Positions 6,973 to 15,281 are shown, numbered from the stretch's first letter. The stretch: DNA of 64,000 nt from an uncultured Bacteroidales bacterium (GCA_900318265.1 ONKA01000010.1:123830-187829); one strand, 5' to 3'. Made by a program: numbers and translations. The notes: generated from the letters alone by a model not told the origin.

Positions 6973-9435
6973 ATGAACAAACGTGTTTTTATCCTTTTCG
7001 CACTCTTTGGGTGCTTCATCATGCCAGCTTTGGCACAGAATAAAGTGACTGGCACCATCGTCGAGGAAGCCAACGGCAAAGTGATTCCCTTTGTCAATGT
7101 GGGTCTGTTCCGACAGGCCGACAGCGTCTTCGTGAGCGGTGCCGCCTCCGACGACAAAGGTCGTTTTGAACTTTTGGCACCTAACGGCGACTATCGTTTG
7201 GCGGTTTCGGCCATCGGCTTCCAGACCTACGAGCAGATGCTCACTGTGAAGGGCAACCAAGACCTCGGTAAGTTGAAACTCTCGGAAGGTTCCACTAAGC
7301 TTGGCGAGGTGGTTGTCGCCGAAAAGCGTCCTTTGTTCGCTGTGGAAGGGGAGAAGACCATGTATAATGTGGCCGAAGACCCGAGCATCCAGACGGGAAC
7401 GGCCTCCGATGCCTTGCAGAACGCGCCTGGTGTGGAGGTCGATGTGGAAGGCAACATCACCCTGCGTGGCACTTCAAGTGTGGAGGTGTGGATCAACGAC
7501 AAGCCCTCGCACATGACGGCAGAGAACCTCAAGACCTACATTCAGACCATGCCCGCCAACAGCATCGACCGCGTGGAGGTCATCACCAACCCCTCGGCTC
7601 GCTACGGCTCCAAGGCCGACGGCATCATCAACATCGTCACCAACGCCAAGATTCAAAAGAATGAGTTCTTCAGCTTCGGCGTGAATGGCTCCACAAGGCC
7701 GTCGGTAACGCCTTGGATGTCATACGTTTGGTCGAATGACAAGCTGACGTTCAACGCCTATATCAATGGTGGCTATTCCATTTGGAAAGGCAACAGCTAT
7801 AGTGACCAGTCGCTGTTTACGCAGGAACATCTTTTGGCCAGCCACGAAATTGACACTTCGACTTACAACAGCAAAGACTTCAATACGGGTGGCTACTTCA
7901 GTCTTGATTATGAAATAGATACGGCAAACAGCATCAATGTTTGGCTCAGCGGTTGGCCCAATTGGGGCAAAAACACCAACAGCATGTCGGTGTTCCGCGA
8001 AGAATTTATCCCCGACTCTTTGACGACTGATTTTGCCGAAAGCAGCAATGCTTGGAACCGCAATTACTTTGCCAACGGTGGCCTGTATTATCGCCACAAG
8101 TTCGACGACAAAGGCCACAACCTTTCGGTGAGTGTGAACGCAATGGGTTGGGGCGGTGGCAACGGCGGCACGATTACGAGGGCGTTTACCCAACCTTACG
8201 AATATAAAAAGGTGATGCAACAAGAGAGCAACTATAGCTCGTTTGGTGCGGAAGGCGAAATCATCTACAACCGCCCCTATTCCGAAAACGGCGAGATTGC
8301 GGTGGGCTACACCGTGGGCATCGATCCTGAAAAACGATACCTCATCACCGACACCGTGACCAATCCCTACGGCGACGAGGACGCTTGGAATTGGGACAAC
8401 GACATTTATCGTTCCTACAAGGCCAACTTCAGCACGCTGAACAACGAGGCTTTCGTTACCGTGCAGCACAAGTTTGGCGGTTTCACGGTGAAGCCGGGCA
8501 TCCGTTTCGTCAGCGAGTTGGTGAGCGGAGCTTATCCCGACTCGTCGCAATACAATTTCAAGAAGCATTTCTTCAGTGTCCGTCCCTCGATACACTTATC
8601 GTATCGCACCAAGTCGATGCATAACTTCAAGTTGAGCTACACGCGCCGCATTGCCGCGCCCGAAGCGGAGCAATTGAGCGCCTTCCCGATGTATCACGAG
8701 GACAACTACAGCAGCGGCAATCCCGACTTGGAGCGTATTTATACCAACTCAATTGAAGCCGGTTGGACCAAATATTGGACGAGTTTCGGTTCGGTGGGCT
8801 TGTCGGCCTACTATCGCGGCAAGTCAAACGAAGTCAATACGATAACGATTTCTTCCGACAGCACTATGTATTGGCTTTATGGTCGTCCGGTGTCGTACAG
8901 TTATCCCGTCAATGTGGGTAAGAGCTACAGCACAGGCTTGGAAGCCAATGTGATGTATCGTCCAAATGGTTTCTTCAATGTGCGCTTCTATGCCAACCTT
9001 TATGATTCCTACATTTCTACGGAATATAATGGAATGCCCTATAAATCAGACATGTGGTCTTACAGTTTCCGCCTGAACATGTGGGCCAAGCTGTGGAATA
9101 AGTTGGAAGTGACAGCTTCGGGCTATTACAGCTCGCCTACGCAGTCGCTGTTTAGCGAGCGTCACGCCCGCTATGGCATCAATGCCGGCCTTCGTGCCGA
9201 CTTCTTCGACCGCAAGCTGTCGGTCTTCGTCAACGCCAACGATATTTTCAACTGGAACAGTTGGGGCCAGTCGAGTAGCAGCCCGTATGTGGTTTCCACT
9301 TCCAATTCGAAGTACAACAGCCGTAGCGTCTCGGTCGGCGTGACCTTCCGTTTCGGCAAGATGGAGCTTGAGCAACGCGCCCGCCAAGGTGCCGACGACT
9401 CGCAAGGCGCACCACAAGGCATGGGTGGAATGTAA
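6973..9435 (+). CDS. TonB-dependent-receptor-like outer membrane barrel protein
   Basis: An 820-residue outer-membrane protein. Signal peptide MKRVF-type (residues 1-21, cut after ALA), then a carboxypeptidase-regulatory-like beta-sandwich (about 23-110, starting VTGTIVEEANGKVIPFVNVG), a plug domain (about 115-220, with LRGTSSVEVWINDKPS and DRVEVITNPSARYGSKADG) and a C-terminal barrel (about 230-790) of the outer membrane beta-barrel 3 type. A polar Gln/Gly-rich tail ends the protein. The plug-like PSARYG and GIINIVT motifs are characteristic of TonB-receptor relatives. No SusD partner or specificity cue is adjacent, so the substrate is unknown. It has its own promoter and ends convergently with the next gene. 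Confidence 0.88.
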   Translation: MNKRVFILFALFGCFIMPALAQNKVTGTIVEEANGKVIPFVNVGLFRQADSVFVSGAASDDKGRFELLAPNGDYRLAVSAIGFQTYEQMLTVKGNQDLGKLKLSEGSTKLGEVVVAEKRPLFAVEGEKTMYNVAEDPSIQTGTASDALQNAPGVEVDVEGNITLRGTSSVEVWINDKPSHMTAENLKTYIQTMPANSIDRVEVITNPSARYGSKADGIINIVTNAKIQKNEFFSFGVNGSTRPSVTPWMSYVWSNDKLTFNAYINGGYSIWKGNSYSDQSLFTQEHLLASHEIDTSTYNSKDFNTGGYFSLDYEIDTANSINVWLSGWPNWGKNTNSMSVFREEFIPDSLTTDFAESSNAWNRNYFANGGLYYRHKFDDKGHNLSVSVNAMGWGGGNGGTITRAFTQPYEYKKVMQQESNYSSFGAEGEIIYNRPYSENGEIAVGYTVGIDPEKRYLITDTVTNPYGDEDAWNWDNDIYRSYKANFSTLNNEAFVTVQHKFGGFTVKPGIRFVSELVSGAYPDSSQYNFKKHFFSVRPSIHLSYRTKSMHNFKLSYTRRIAAPEAEQLSAFPMYHEDNYSSGNPDLERIYTNSIEAGWTKYWTSFGSVGLSAYYRGKSNEVNTITISSDSTMYWLYGRPVSYSYPVNVGKSYSTGLEANVMYRPNGFFNVRFYANLYDSYISTEYNGMPYKSDMWSYSFRLNMWAKLWNKLEVTASGYYSSPTQSLFSERHARYGINAGLRADFFDRKLSVFVNANDIFNWNSWGQSSSSPYVVSTSNSKYNSRSVSVGVTFRFGKMELEQRARQGADDSQGAPQGMGGM

Positions 9436-9441
9436 GGCGAA

Positions 9442-9480
9442 GGTCCCTGAGCCCTGAGCCAGCCGAAGGGTCGAAGGGCC
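9442..9480. repeat. GGTCCCTGAG...CGAAGGGCC element, intergenic 39-nt form
   Basis: This 39-nt element has doubled ends: CCCTGAG twice, then CGAAGGG and CGAAGGGCC. It matches the element inside hydE (47423-47461) at 33 of 39 positions. Shorter 23-24 nt forms occur at 9709, 17832 and 17876, and a partial form at 32361. It lies between two convergent genes. Confidence 0.8.
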
Positions 9481-9488
9481 GATCTTAA

Positions 9489-11027
9489 TTAAGGAATTAC
9501 CATCTTTTGCGTTCTGATGGTGCTCCCATCGTTAAGACGCAGGACATAAATGCCTGGTGACAGGGTAGAGACGGTGTGCACACCGTCTCTATTGTTTATG
9601 GTCTCTGACCAAACGGTTCTTCCTGTCATATCCACCATCTGAAGAGACGCGCCATGGCACGTTTCTACATCGTTGATAATGATTTCTCCATTCGCATAAT
9701 ACGCAAAAGTCCCTGAGTCTGTCGAAGGGCCGTCTTCTTCAATGCCATAATGCGGGTCAAACACCAGTTTGAAGCGAGAGGCATAGTCGTCGGCGTTGGC
9801 TGAGAAGTTGTAGTTAGGCGTTGCCAGCAGATCGATGTTTGCACCAGTCATGTTATCAATGAGATGCAGATAGCTGAGGTCGGGTTTGTCGATATCGAAA
9901 TGTAGGGTATAGTTGCCGTTTTCCTCGGCTTTGAACTTAAGGGGTTGCACATCGACGCTGTCGATGCTAAGGATGGCCAAGTCCTTGTTGTCATGCGTGA
10001 AATACACCCTTGGTGCTTTCTCAAAAATGCTGAATTTGGCCAGATCGTCGCCTTCGTTGAAGCTTAAGAGGGCTTGGTCGAGCACTGATGCGGGTGCATT
10101 GCTCTTAGCCGCCGTGATTTCTATATACCCCTGAAAACTTAAGTATTGGAAAAATGGCATGTAGCTGAACAATACTTCGTTGTCGTCCAAACCGTTCGAA
10201 TTAAGTATGAGGCCTGAACAAGGTGCTATGCTCTTGGTCGCGGAGTTAGGCACAGCAATTAAGGAATTGCTTTCGTCGCTTAAAACATAATAGCTTCTGT
10301 TTAGGTAGGCATTGCAAGGCAAAGGGTTGCCTATGAAATTACATCCAGCATAGGCTCCATTTCCAGCATGATAGGAGAGGTCGCATTCGGCACTATAGCC
10401 TATAGTCGTTCCTTCAAATAGTAAAGTCGTGTCTAAAGCGTTGGCATACAAGTAACTCTTTCCGTTTTCAATGGCGAATGGGTTCTCTTTGTAGTTGATC
10501 CAATCTACTGTGTTTTCGTCAAATGAATACAGCGCGTATCCTGTTTCGGGATCGGTAAGGAATCCGTTTTCCGTTGAAGGAATGACGTCTTCATGAACAG
10601 GTGAGGCGATGAGGTCCCAAAGATGGTTGTCTTCGTCGTAGGCGTTGATGTTCTTTTTGATGGTAACCTGTAGAGGTTCCATGTAGACCAGTTGGGCCTT
10701 GTCTTCGAGGATAAAGTCGTTGTCGCCCCAATGGATGGCAGTATTGACGATTAGCGTCTTTCCTGCAAGGACGGTAAGCGTGTAATTGTTTGAATTATTT
10801 AGGGTTCCAATGCTTACATCTTCGTCAACGATGACATCGGCTGAGATAGTTGCCTCATCAAACATTCCAGTGGGTTTCAGTCCATCAAGCCAATTGTCCT
10901 CATTTGACCAAAGTTGGTCGCCAGCCGTTCCCAAAAAGGTCTGGGCTTGGGCAAAAACGGTCGCGGTGAAAAGAAACACCGCCAAAAAAACAGCGCGATG
11001 GAGCGTGGTAAATCTACTTTTTTTCAT
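9489..11027 (-). CDS. T9SS type A sorting domain protein, function unknown
   Basis: A 512-residue secreted protein. The ATG at 11027 is chosen because it opens a signal peptide (MKKSRFTTLHRAVFLAVFLF, cut near AQA); the upstream frame is non-coding low-complexity sequence. The mature N-terminus (TFLGTAGDQLWSNEDNWLDG) resembles the first repeat of autotransporter/adhesin-type proteins that start with G-x-W-x-x-x-x-N-W. The middle is unrecognised beta-rich sequence. The C-terminus (ETCHGASLQMVDMTGRTVWS to GIYVLRLNDGSTIRTQKMVI) is a T9SS sorting domain. Two unrelated repeat elements are translated in frame: 9709-9731 gives GPSTDSGT just before the sorting domain, and the palindrome 9566-9591 gives RDGVHTVST inside it. 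Confidence 0.8.
   Translation of the reverse strand: MKKSRFTTLHRAVFLAVFLFTATVFAQAQTFLGTAGDQLWSNEDNWLDGLKPTGMFDEATISADVIVDEDVSIGTLNNSNNYTLTVLAGKTLIVNTAIHWGDNDFILEDKAQLVYMEPLQVTIKKNINAYDEDNHLWDLIASPVHEDVIPSTENGFLTDPETGYALYSFDENTVDWINYKENPFAIENGKSYLYANALDTTLLFEGTTIGYSAECDLSYHAGNGAYAGCNFIGNPLPCNAYLNRSYYVLSDESNSLIAVPNSATKSIAPCSGLILNSNGLDDNEVLFSYMPFFQYLSFQGYIEITAAKSNAPASVLDQALLSFNEGDDLAKFSIFEKAPRVYFTHDNKDLAILSIDSVDVQPLKFKAEENGNYTLHFDIDKPDLSYLHLIDNMTGANIDLLATPNYNFSANADDYASRFKLVFDPHYGIEEDGPSTDSGTFAYYANGEIIINDVETCHGASLQMVDMTGRTVWSETINNRDGVHTVSTLSPGIYVLRLNDGSTIRTQKMVIP
9566..9591. repeat. Perfect 26-nt palindrome inside a coding sequence
   Basis: TAGAGACGGTGTG followed by its exact reverse complement. 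It belongs to the same family as the 30-nt intergenic palindrome at 34307-34336. Here it is translated within the T9SS sorting domain of the 9489-11027 gene. Confidence 0.85.
9709..9731. repeat. GTCCCTGAG...CGAAGGGCC element inside a coding sequence
   Basis: A 23-nt member of the family at 9442 and 17876. It is read in frame on the minus strand as part of the linker ahead of the sorting domain of the 9489-11027 gene. Confidence 0.8.
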
Positions 11028-11111
11028 TTCAAATTCTGTTTTTCGTTCAAAAAACGGTCCGTATTTCGACTCCAAAAATAGGGAAATTTGGCCTAACATG
11101 TGGTCAAAAAT

Positions 11112-11190
11112 CCATTTTTCGCCACAAAAAAGGCCGATTTTCGCCACAAATAGCCGATTTTCGCCACATTTGGCCCGTATTCGGCACATT
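11112..11190. repeat. Tandem 20-21 bp direct repeats upstream of fabH
   Basis: Copies of a TTTTCGCCACA core occur at about 11116, 11138 and 11158. The two best copies (11133-11148 and 11153-11168, GCCGATTTTCGCCACA) are identical and 20 nt apart. A fourth, degenerate copy (TATTCGGCACATT) lies at about 11178. The array ends roughly 25 nt before the fabH -7 box, so the same face of the helix is presented every two turns, as expected for regulator binding sites. Confidence 0.7.
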
Positions 11191-11215
11191 TTCCCCGCGA
11201 CATGGCACGATGCTG

Positions 11216-11223
11216 TACTTTTG
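11216..11223 (+). promoter_or_regulatory. Bacteroidota -7 box for the fab operon
   Basis: TACTTTTG, followed by GC, about 50 nt before the fabH ATG. The -33 position is GC-rich and lacks a clear TTG, which may mean activator dependence on the repeats just upstream. Confidence 0.65.
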
Positions 11224-11273
11224 CGACGTTTTAATCAAAACCGAAATCGAATTTTAATTTAATCGAAACACAA

Positions 11274-12227
11274 ATGAAAATAATTGGAACTGGAAGCGCG
11301 TTGCCGTCCCTCACCGTCACCAACGATGACTTGGCGACTTTCTTGGACACCAACGACACTTGGATTTCGACCAGAACGGGTATCCAAGCCCGCCATCTTT
11401 TATCTACCGAAGATCTGTATGACTTGGCTGTTGAGGCCGGCACTAAGGCCATCAACGCCTCGGGCTTGCGTCCCGACCAGATCGATTTTCTGTTGGTCTC
11501 GAATGTGGCCAACCGCCACATCACCCCTGGATTAAGTTGCATCGTTCAAAAACGTCTTGGCCTCAACTGCGCCGGCCTCGACATCAACGTGGCTTGCGCT
11601 GGCTTTGTCAACGCATTGATGCTTGCCGATGGCATGATGAAAGCCGGTCACGCGAAGAACATATTGATATTGTGTGCAGAAGAGCCCACCAAATACTGCA
11701 ACTGGCATGAGCGTGACTGTAGCGTGTTGTTCGGCGATGGTGCTGGTGCCGTGGTGCTTACTGCCGGCAATGCTTTTAAAGACGTGAAGCTCACCATGAT
11801 CAGCGACCGCGATGTGCTTTATTATGAGCGCGGCATGGAGACGACGCCTTTCGAGCAGCACTACGTCAAAGGCCAGCCTTTGGTGATGAAGGGCAAGGAA
11901 TTGTTCAAGACCGCTGTCACCGAATCGGCTAAGGATATCCAGAATGTGTTGGACTACAACCATTTGACCCATGAGGACATCACCTGGTTCTTGTTGCATC
12001 AGGCCAATAAGCGCATCATTGAGGGCATCCGCAATATCATCGGAGGTCCCGAATCGAAATATCCTACCGTCATCGAGAAGTACGGCAACACCTCATCGGC
12101 CAGCATCCCGATTATGTTGGATGAAATGCTGAGAGCCGGCAAGATTAAGGAAGGTGACAAGATTATCATGAGTGCCTTTGGCGCTGGTTTCGTCTCCGCC
12201 GCCTGCTTGTGGGAATGGGAATTTTAA
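11274..12227 (+). CDS. fabH: 3-oxoacyl-ACP synthase III family protein
   Basis: FabH condenses an acyl-CoA starter with malonyl-ACP to begin fatty-acid or polyketide-like chain synthesis. The 317-residue protein has the full thiolase-fold triad: Cys108 (DINVACAGFV), His242 (LLHQANKRI) and Asn272 (KYGNTSSASIP). Its N-terminus MKIIGTGSALP and ending are complete. It is the first gene of a five-gene fab module and is preceded by a promoter and a tandem repeat array. Starter specificity cannot be read from the sequence. The module could serve primary fatty-acid synthesis or a dedicated chain such as a branched starter. Confidence 0.9.
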   Translation: MKIIGTGSALPSLTVTNDDLATFLDTNDTWISTRTGIQARHLLSTEDLYDLAVEAGTKAINASGLRPDQIDFLLVSNVANRHITPGLSCIVQKRLGLNCAGLDINVACAGFVNALMLADGMMKAGHAKNILILCAEEPTKYCNWHERDCSVLFGDGAGAVVLTAGNAFKDVKLTMISDRDVLYYERGMETTPFEQHYVKGQPLVMKGKELFKTAVTESAKDIQNVLDYNHLTHEDITWFLLHQANKRIIEGIRNIIGGPESKYPTVIEKYGNTSSASIPIMLDEMLRAGKIKEGDKIIMSAFGAGFVSAACLWEWEF

Positions 12228-12252
12228 TGAATGTGAGACCCCAAGCCTTTGT

Positions 12253-12340
12253 CGTCATCGCGGACTCGATCCGCGATCTCCTGAAGCAAAAAAGTCTCCC
12301 TTCTTGCTTAGGAGATGGCGGATGTTCCTCCGCCATGACG
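12253..12340. repeat. REP-like inverted repeat between fabH and fabF
   Basis: Two arms of about 36 nt (CGTCATCGCGGACTCGATCC and on, and its imperfect complement ending CGCCATGACG) face each other around a short T/C-rich loop. Each arm has its own mini-hairpin (GCGGA...TCCGC). The sequence type is like widespread REP/BIME elements, often linked to REP-associated transposases; no such transposase is in the window. Confidence 0.75.
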
Positions 12341-12394
12341 CAATAGGCTGAAAGACTCACTCCAAGGTTTAATGAATAAAAGAACAAATGATAT

Positions 12395-13630
12395 ATGGAA
12401 AATAGAAGAGTAGTGATCACCGGCATGGGTGCCGTTTCGCCGATTGGCAACGACCTGCCGTCGATATGGGATAACCTGATGAAGGGCTATTGCGGCATTG
12501 ACTTCATCAAATCGTTTGATACCACCGACCTTCCTGTGAAGATCGCTGCCGAGCTGAAGGACTTCAATCCCGAGGCTTGTGGCGTCGACAAGGGCTTTGT
12601 CAAGCGTAACGACCGTTTTGCCGTCTATACCTTGGCCGCTGCCTACCAAGCCATGAAGGACAATGAGGACATGCAGATGAGCCCCGACCGTTTGGGCGTG
12701 TATGTCGGTTCCGGCATTGGCGGGTTCGACACCATTATGAAGGGTGTCAAGACCTATTATGAAGAAGGTGCACGTTGGATTTCTCCTTTGATGATCCCGA
12801 CCATGATTGGTAACCAAGCTTCAGGTAGTGTGGCTATCCGCTACAACGCCCAAGGACCTTGTGTCCCCATCGTGACGGCTTGTGCCACGGGTACCCACAG
12901 CATTGGTGAGGCTTATCGTGCCATCAAGCACGGCTATGCCGATGCTGTCATTGCGGGTGGTTCTGAAGCTGGTATCAACCCTGTCTCCATCGGTGGTTTT
13001 GCCAACTGCAAGGCTTTGACGAAGTCGGAAGACCCGAAACATGCCTCCTTGCCGTTCAACAAGAACCGCGCTGGTTTTGTCATAGCTGAAGGTTCAGGCA
13101 TCGTTCTCCTTGAAGAATATGAACACGCCAAGCAACGTGGTGCCAAGATCTATGCCGAGCTTTGCGGTTACGGCAATTCATGCGATGCCTATCATAGCAC
13201 GGCTCCGCGTCCTGATGGTACAACACAGAGCCTGGCCATCAAGCAAGCCCTCGAAGAAGCCCAATTCAAGGCGGGTGAGAGCCTTTACATCAACGCCCAC
13301 GGTACGGGCACCCCGATGAACGACAGTGGCGAGACCCGTGCCATCAAGATTGCCATGGGAGAGGAGGAAGCTCACAAGGCCCACATCAGCTCGACCAAGT
13401 CGGAGATGGGACACGCCCTTGGTGCTGCTGGTGCCATCGAGTTGATCATCAGTGTGATGGCATTGAACAACAATATTGTTCCTCCGACCATCGGTCTGGA
13501 TGAACCCGACCCCGAGTGCGACCTTGACTACACGCCTAACAACCCGCTCAAGGTAGACCTGGACATCGCCATCTCCAACTCCTTGGGCTTCGGCGGACAT
13601 AATGCCTGCTTGGCGATACGTAAAATCTAA
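12395..13630 (+). CDS. fabF: 3-oxoacyl-ACP synthase II family protein
   Basis: A 411-residue elongating ketosynthase that condenses acyl-ACP with malonyl-ACP. The Cys-His-His triad is complete: Cys163 (TACATGTHS), His302 (NAHGTGTPMND) and His340 (EMGHALGAAG). The N-terminal RRVVITGMGAVSPIGND block is typical. Length is that of a single ketosynthase without an acyltransferase or chain-length-factor partner. It sits second in the fab module, separated from fabH by a REP-like hairpin and from fabZ by a heptamer-repeat hairpin, so the operon is interrupted by two structured spacers. Confidence 0.93.
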   Translation: MENRRVVITGMGAVSPIGNDLPSIWDNLMKGYCGIDFIKSFDTTDLPVKIAAELKDFNPEACGVDKGFVKRNDRFAVYTLAAAYQAMKDNEDMQMSPDRLGVYVGSGIGGFDTIMKGVKTYYEEGARWISPLMIPTMIGNQASGSVAIRYNAQGPCVPIVTACATGTHSIGEAYRAIKHGYADAVIAGGSEAGINPVSIGGFANCKALTKSEDPKHASLPFNKNRAGFVIAEGSGIVLLEEYEHAKQRGAKIYAELCGYGNSCDAYHSTAPRPDGTTQSLAIKQALEEAQFKAGESLYINAHGTGTPMNDSGETRAIKIAMGEEEAHKAHISSTKSEMGHALGAAGAIELIISVMALNNNIVPPTIGLDEPDPECDLDYTPNNPLKVDLDIAISNSLGFGGHNACLAIRKI

Positions 13631-13634
13631 TAAT

Positions 13635-13718
13635 GCCTCTGGCTCTTGGCTACTGGCCTCTGGCAGCATCACGAAAAGTGTGAAACTGCCATAAGCCAAA
13701 GGCCAGAAGCCAGAAGCC
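13635..13718. repeat. Period-7 tandem arrays forming a hairpin between fabF and fabZ
   Basis: The left arm is four heptamers (GCCTCTG, GCTCTTG, GCTACTG, GCCTCTG) from 13635. The right arm is four heptamers (GCCATAA, GCCAAAG, GCCAGAA, GCCAGAA) from 13688. The arms are complementary and fold into a long imperfect stem around a small CAC...GTG loop. The same architecture and nearly the same units occur at 49488-49588. Confidence 0.85.
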
Positions 13719-13757
13719 TCAAATCTTGAAATTAGAAATCTTGAAATAATCAACAAT

Positions 13758-14189
13758 ATGAACAGAGACGAAATCAAACAGTATCTCCCGCACCGCGAGC
13801 CTATGCTCTTGGTCGACGAGATGAACCTCGACGAGAACCATGTGTGTCATTCCAAGTACCATGTGACGGGCGAGGAGTTCTTCCTGCAAGGCCATTTCCC
13901 TGGCGAACCAGTTGTGCCTGGTGTCATCCTTTGCGAAATCATGGCACAGTCGTGCGCCCTGCTGATGAAGGACGACCTCATCGGCAAGCTGACTTTCTAC
14001 ACAGGCATCGACAAGGTGCGTTTCAAGAACAGCGTCCGTCCTGGCGACACTGTGGAGGTGGAAGCTACTCTGACCTATCATCGTGCCAACATCTACATCT
14101 GCTCAGCAGTGCTCAGCGTGGGCGGCAAGATGTGCGTGAAGGGTGAGCTTTCCTTTGCACTGCTCCCCGACACTAGGAACAAACAGTGA
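13758..14189 (+). CDS. fabZ: 3-hydroxyacyl-ACP dehydratase
   Basis: Dehydrates 3-hydroxyacyl-ACP in the FASII cycle. The 143-residue hot-dog-fold protein begins MNRDEIKQYLPHREPMLLVD and has the active-site pair His46 and Glu60 in GHFPGEPVVPGVILCE. Length is normal for a single-domain FabZ (many Bacteroidota have a LpxC-FabZ fusion as the primary copy, so this is probably a second dehydratase). Its stop codon lies inside a TGAATCT/TAAATTT heptamer array that separates it from acpP by 28 nt. Confidence 0.9.
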   Translation: MNRDEIKQYLPHREPMLLVDEMNLDENHVCHSKYHVTGEEFFLQGHFPGEPVVPGVILCEIMAQSCALLMKDDLIGKLTFYTGIDKVRFKNSVRPGDTVEVEATLTYHRANIYICSAVLSVGGKMCVKGELSFALLPDTRNKQ

Positions 14190-14214
14190 ATCTTGAATTT
14201 TAAATTTTAAATTT
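14187..14214. repeat. Period-7 array between fabZ and acpP
   Basis: Four heptamers: TGAATCT, TGAATTT, TAAATTT, TAAATTT. The first three bases are the fabZ stop codon. It differs in sequence from the other period-7 arrays but shares the 7-nt period and four-unit length. Confidence 0.7.
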
Positions 14215-14217
14215 GAG

Positions 14218-14463
14218 ATGGCTACGATTCAAGACAAGGTGAAGGCGTTTATCGCTACCAAGCTGAACGTCAGCGAGCGTGAAATCACGCCAGAGAAGAA
14301 CCTTTTCAACGACTTGGGCGCCGACTCGTTGGATGTCGTGGAACTTCTCATGATTTTGGAGCACGAATTCAATGTGAAGTTCTCCGAGGATGATACGGCC
14401 AACGTCAAGACCGTCGGCGATTTGTATGATATGATTGAAAAATACCAAAAGAAAACTAAATAA
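14218..14463 (+). CDS. acpP: Acyl carrier protein
   Basis: An 81-residue acidic four-helix carrier. The phosphopantetheine attachment serine is Ser37 in GADSLDVVELLM. It holds the growing chain for the surrounding fabH, fabF, fabZ and fabG products. It lies 28 nt after fabZ and 9 nt before fabG, so it is clearly part of the same operon. The presence of its own ACP suggests the module may work as a self-contained set, though malonyl transferase and enoyl reductase are missing here. Confidence 0.93.
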   Translation: MATIQDKVKAFIATKLNVSEREITPEKNLFNDLGADSLDVVELLMILEHEFNVKFSEDDTANVKTVGDLYDMIEKYQKKTK

Positions 14464-14472
14464 CAGAAAATT

Positions 14473-15219
14473 ATGGGATTATTAGACAATAAAGTGGCTC
14501 TGATTACGGGAGCTGGTCGTGGCATCGGCAAGGCCATCGCCATGCGTTTTGCCCAAGAAGGCTGCAATATCGCCTTCACCGATATCGCTCTGAACGATGT
14601 CGTCATGGAAACAGAAAAGGAACTGCAAGCTTGTGGTGTCAAGGTGAAGGCTTACGCCTCCAATGCCGCCAACTTTGAGGAGACGCACCAGGTCGTTGAC
14701 GAAATCGTCAAGGACTTCGGCCGCATCGATATTCTCGTCAACAATGCGGGTATCACCAAGGACACTGCGCTGAAACGTATGACTGAGGAACAATGGGATG
14801 CTGTCATCAACGTCAACCTCAAGTCGGTGTTCAACTTCACCAAGGCTGTGCAGCCCGTCATGTGGAAGCAGGCTGGTGGTAGCGTCATCAACATGAGCTC
14901 CGTGGTGGGTGTTTCGGGCAATGCCAACCAGTGCAACTACAGTGCTTCGAAGGCTGGTATCATCGGCTTCACGAAGAGTGCAGCCAAGGAGATGGGTGTG
15001 CGCAACATCCGCCACAATGCCATTGCTCCTGGTTTCATCATCACCGCCATGACCAATGCCCTTCCTGAGGACGTGCGTAAAGCATGGGAAAGCCTGATTC
15101 CGCTGCGTCGCGGTGGCACGCCCGAAGATGTGGCCAATGTGGCGCTCTTCCTTGCCTCCGACCTCAGCTCGTATGTCACAGGCCAAGTCATCCACTGCTG
15201 TGGCGGCATGAATTGTTAA
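14473..15219 (+). CDS. fabG: 3-oxoacyl-ACP reductase
   Basis: NADPH-dependent reduction of 3-oxoacyl-ACP. The 248-residue short-chain dehydrogenase has the nucleotide-binding TGAGRGIGKAIA near the N-terminus, NNAG, the catalytic Ser in NMSSVVG, and the YSASK Tyr-Lys pair, and ends with VTGQVIHCCGGMNC. It is the last gene of the fab module and is followed by a strong terminator at 15254-15273. Confidence 0.93.
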   Translation: MGLLDNKVALITGAGRGIGKAIAMRFAQEGCNIAFTDIALNDVVMETEKELQACGVKVKAYASNAANFEETHQVVDEIVKDFGRIDILVNNAGITKDTALKRMTEEQWDAVINVNLKSVFNFTKAVQPVMWKQAGGSVINMSSVVGVSGNANQCNYSASKAGIIGFTKSAAKEMGVRNIRHNAIAPGFIITAMTNALPEDVRKAWESLIPLRRGGTPEDVANVALFLASDLSSYVTGQVIHCCGGMNC

Positions 15220-15253
15220 GCATATAAATTTTGAAAACGATAGCAGAAGAAAA

Positions 15254-15273
15254 GCCTCGCCAATCGGCGAGGC
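15254..15273. terminator. Terminator between fabG and the LytTR gene
   Basis: GCCTCGCC, AATC, GGCGAGGC: a perfect 8-bp stem with a tetraloop. A short T-rich tract follows on the plus strand and AAAA precedes it, so it can end both convergent transcripts. Confidence 0.85.
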
Positions 15274-15281
15274 CTTTCATT

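Noticed and set aside
11028-11189. N-terminal extension of the T9SS cargo gene
   Set aside because: The extension lies before a clear signal peptide start and encodes the intergenic tandem repeats.
11112-11190. CRISPR-like direct repeats
   Set aside because: The repeat cores are only 11-16 nt with 4-10 nt between them. There are no spacer-length gaps and no cas genes.
13635-13718. Heptamer arrays as rho-independent terminators
   Set aside because: They lack a T-run and lie within operons.
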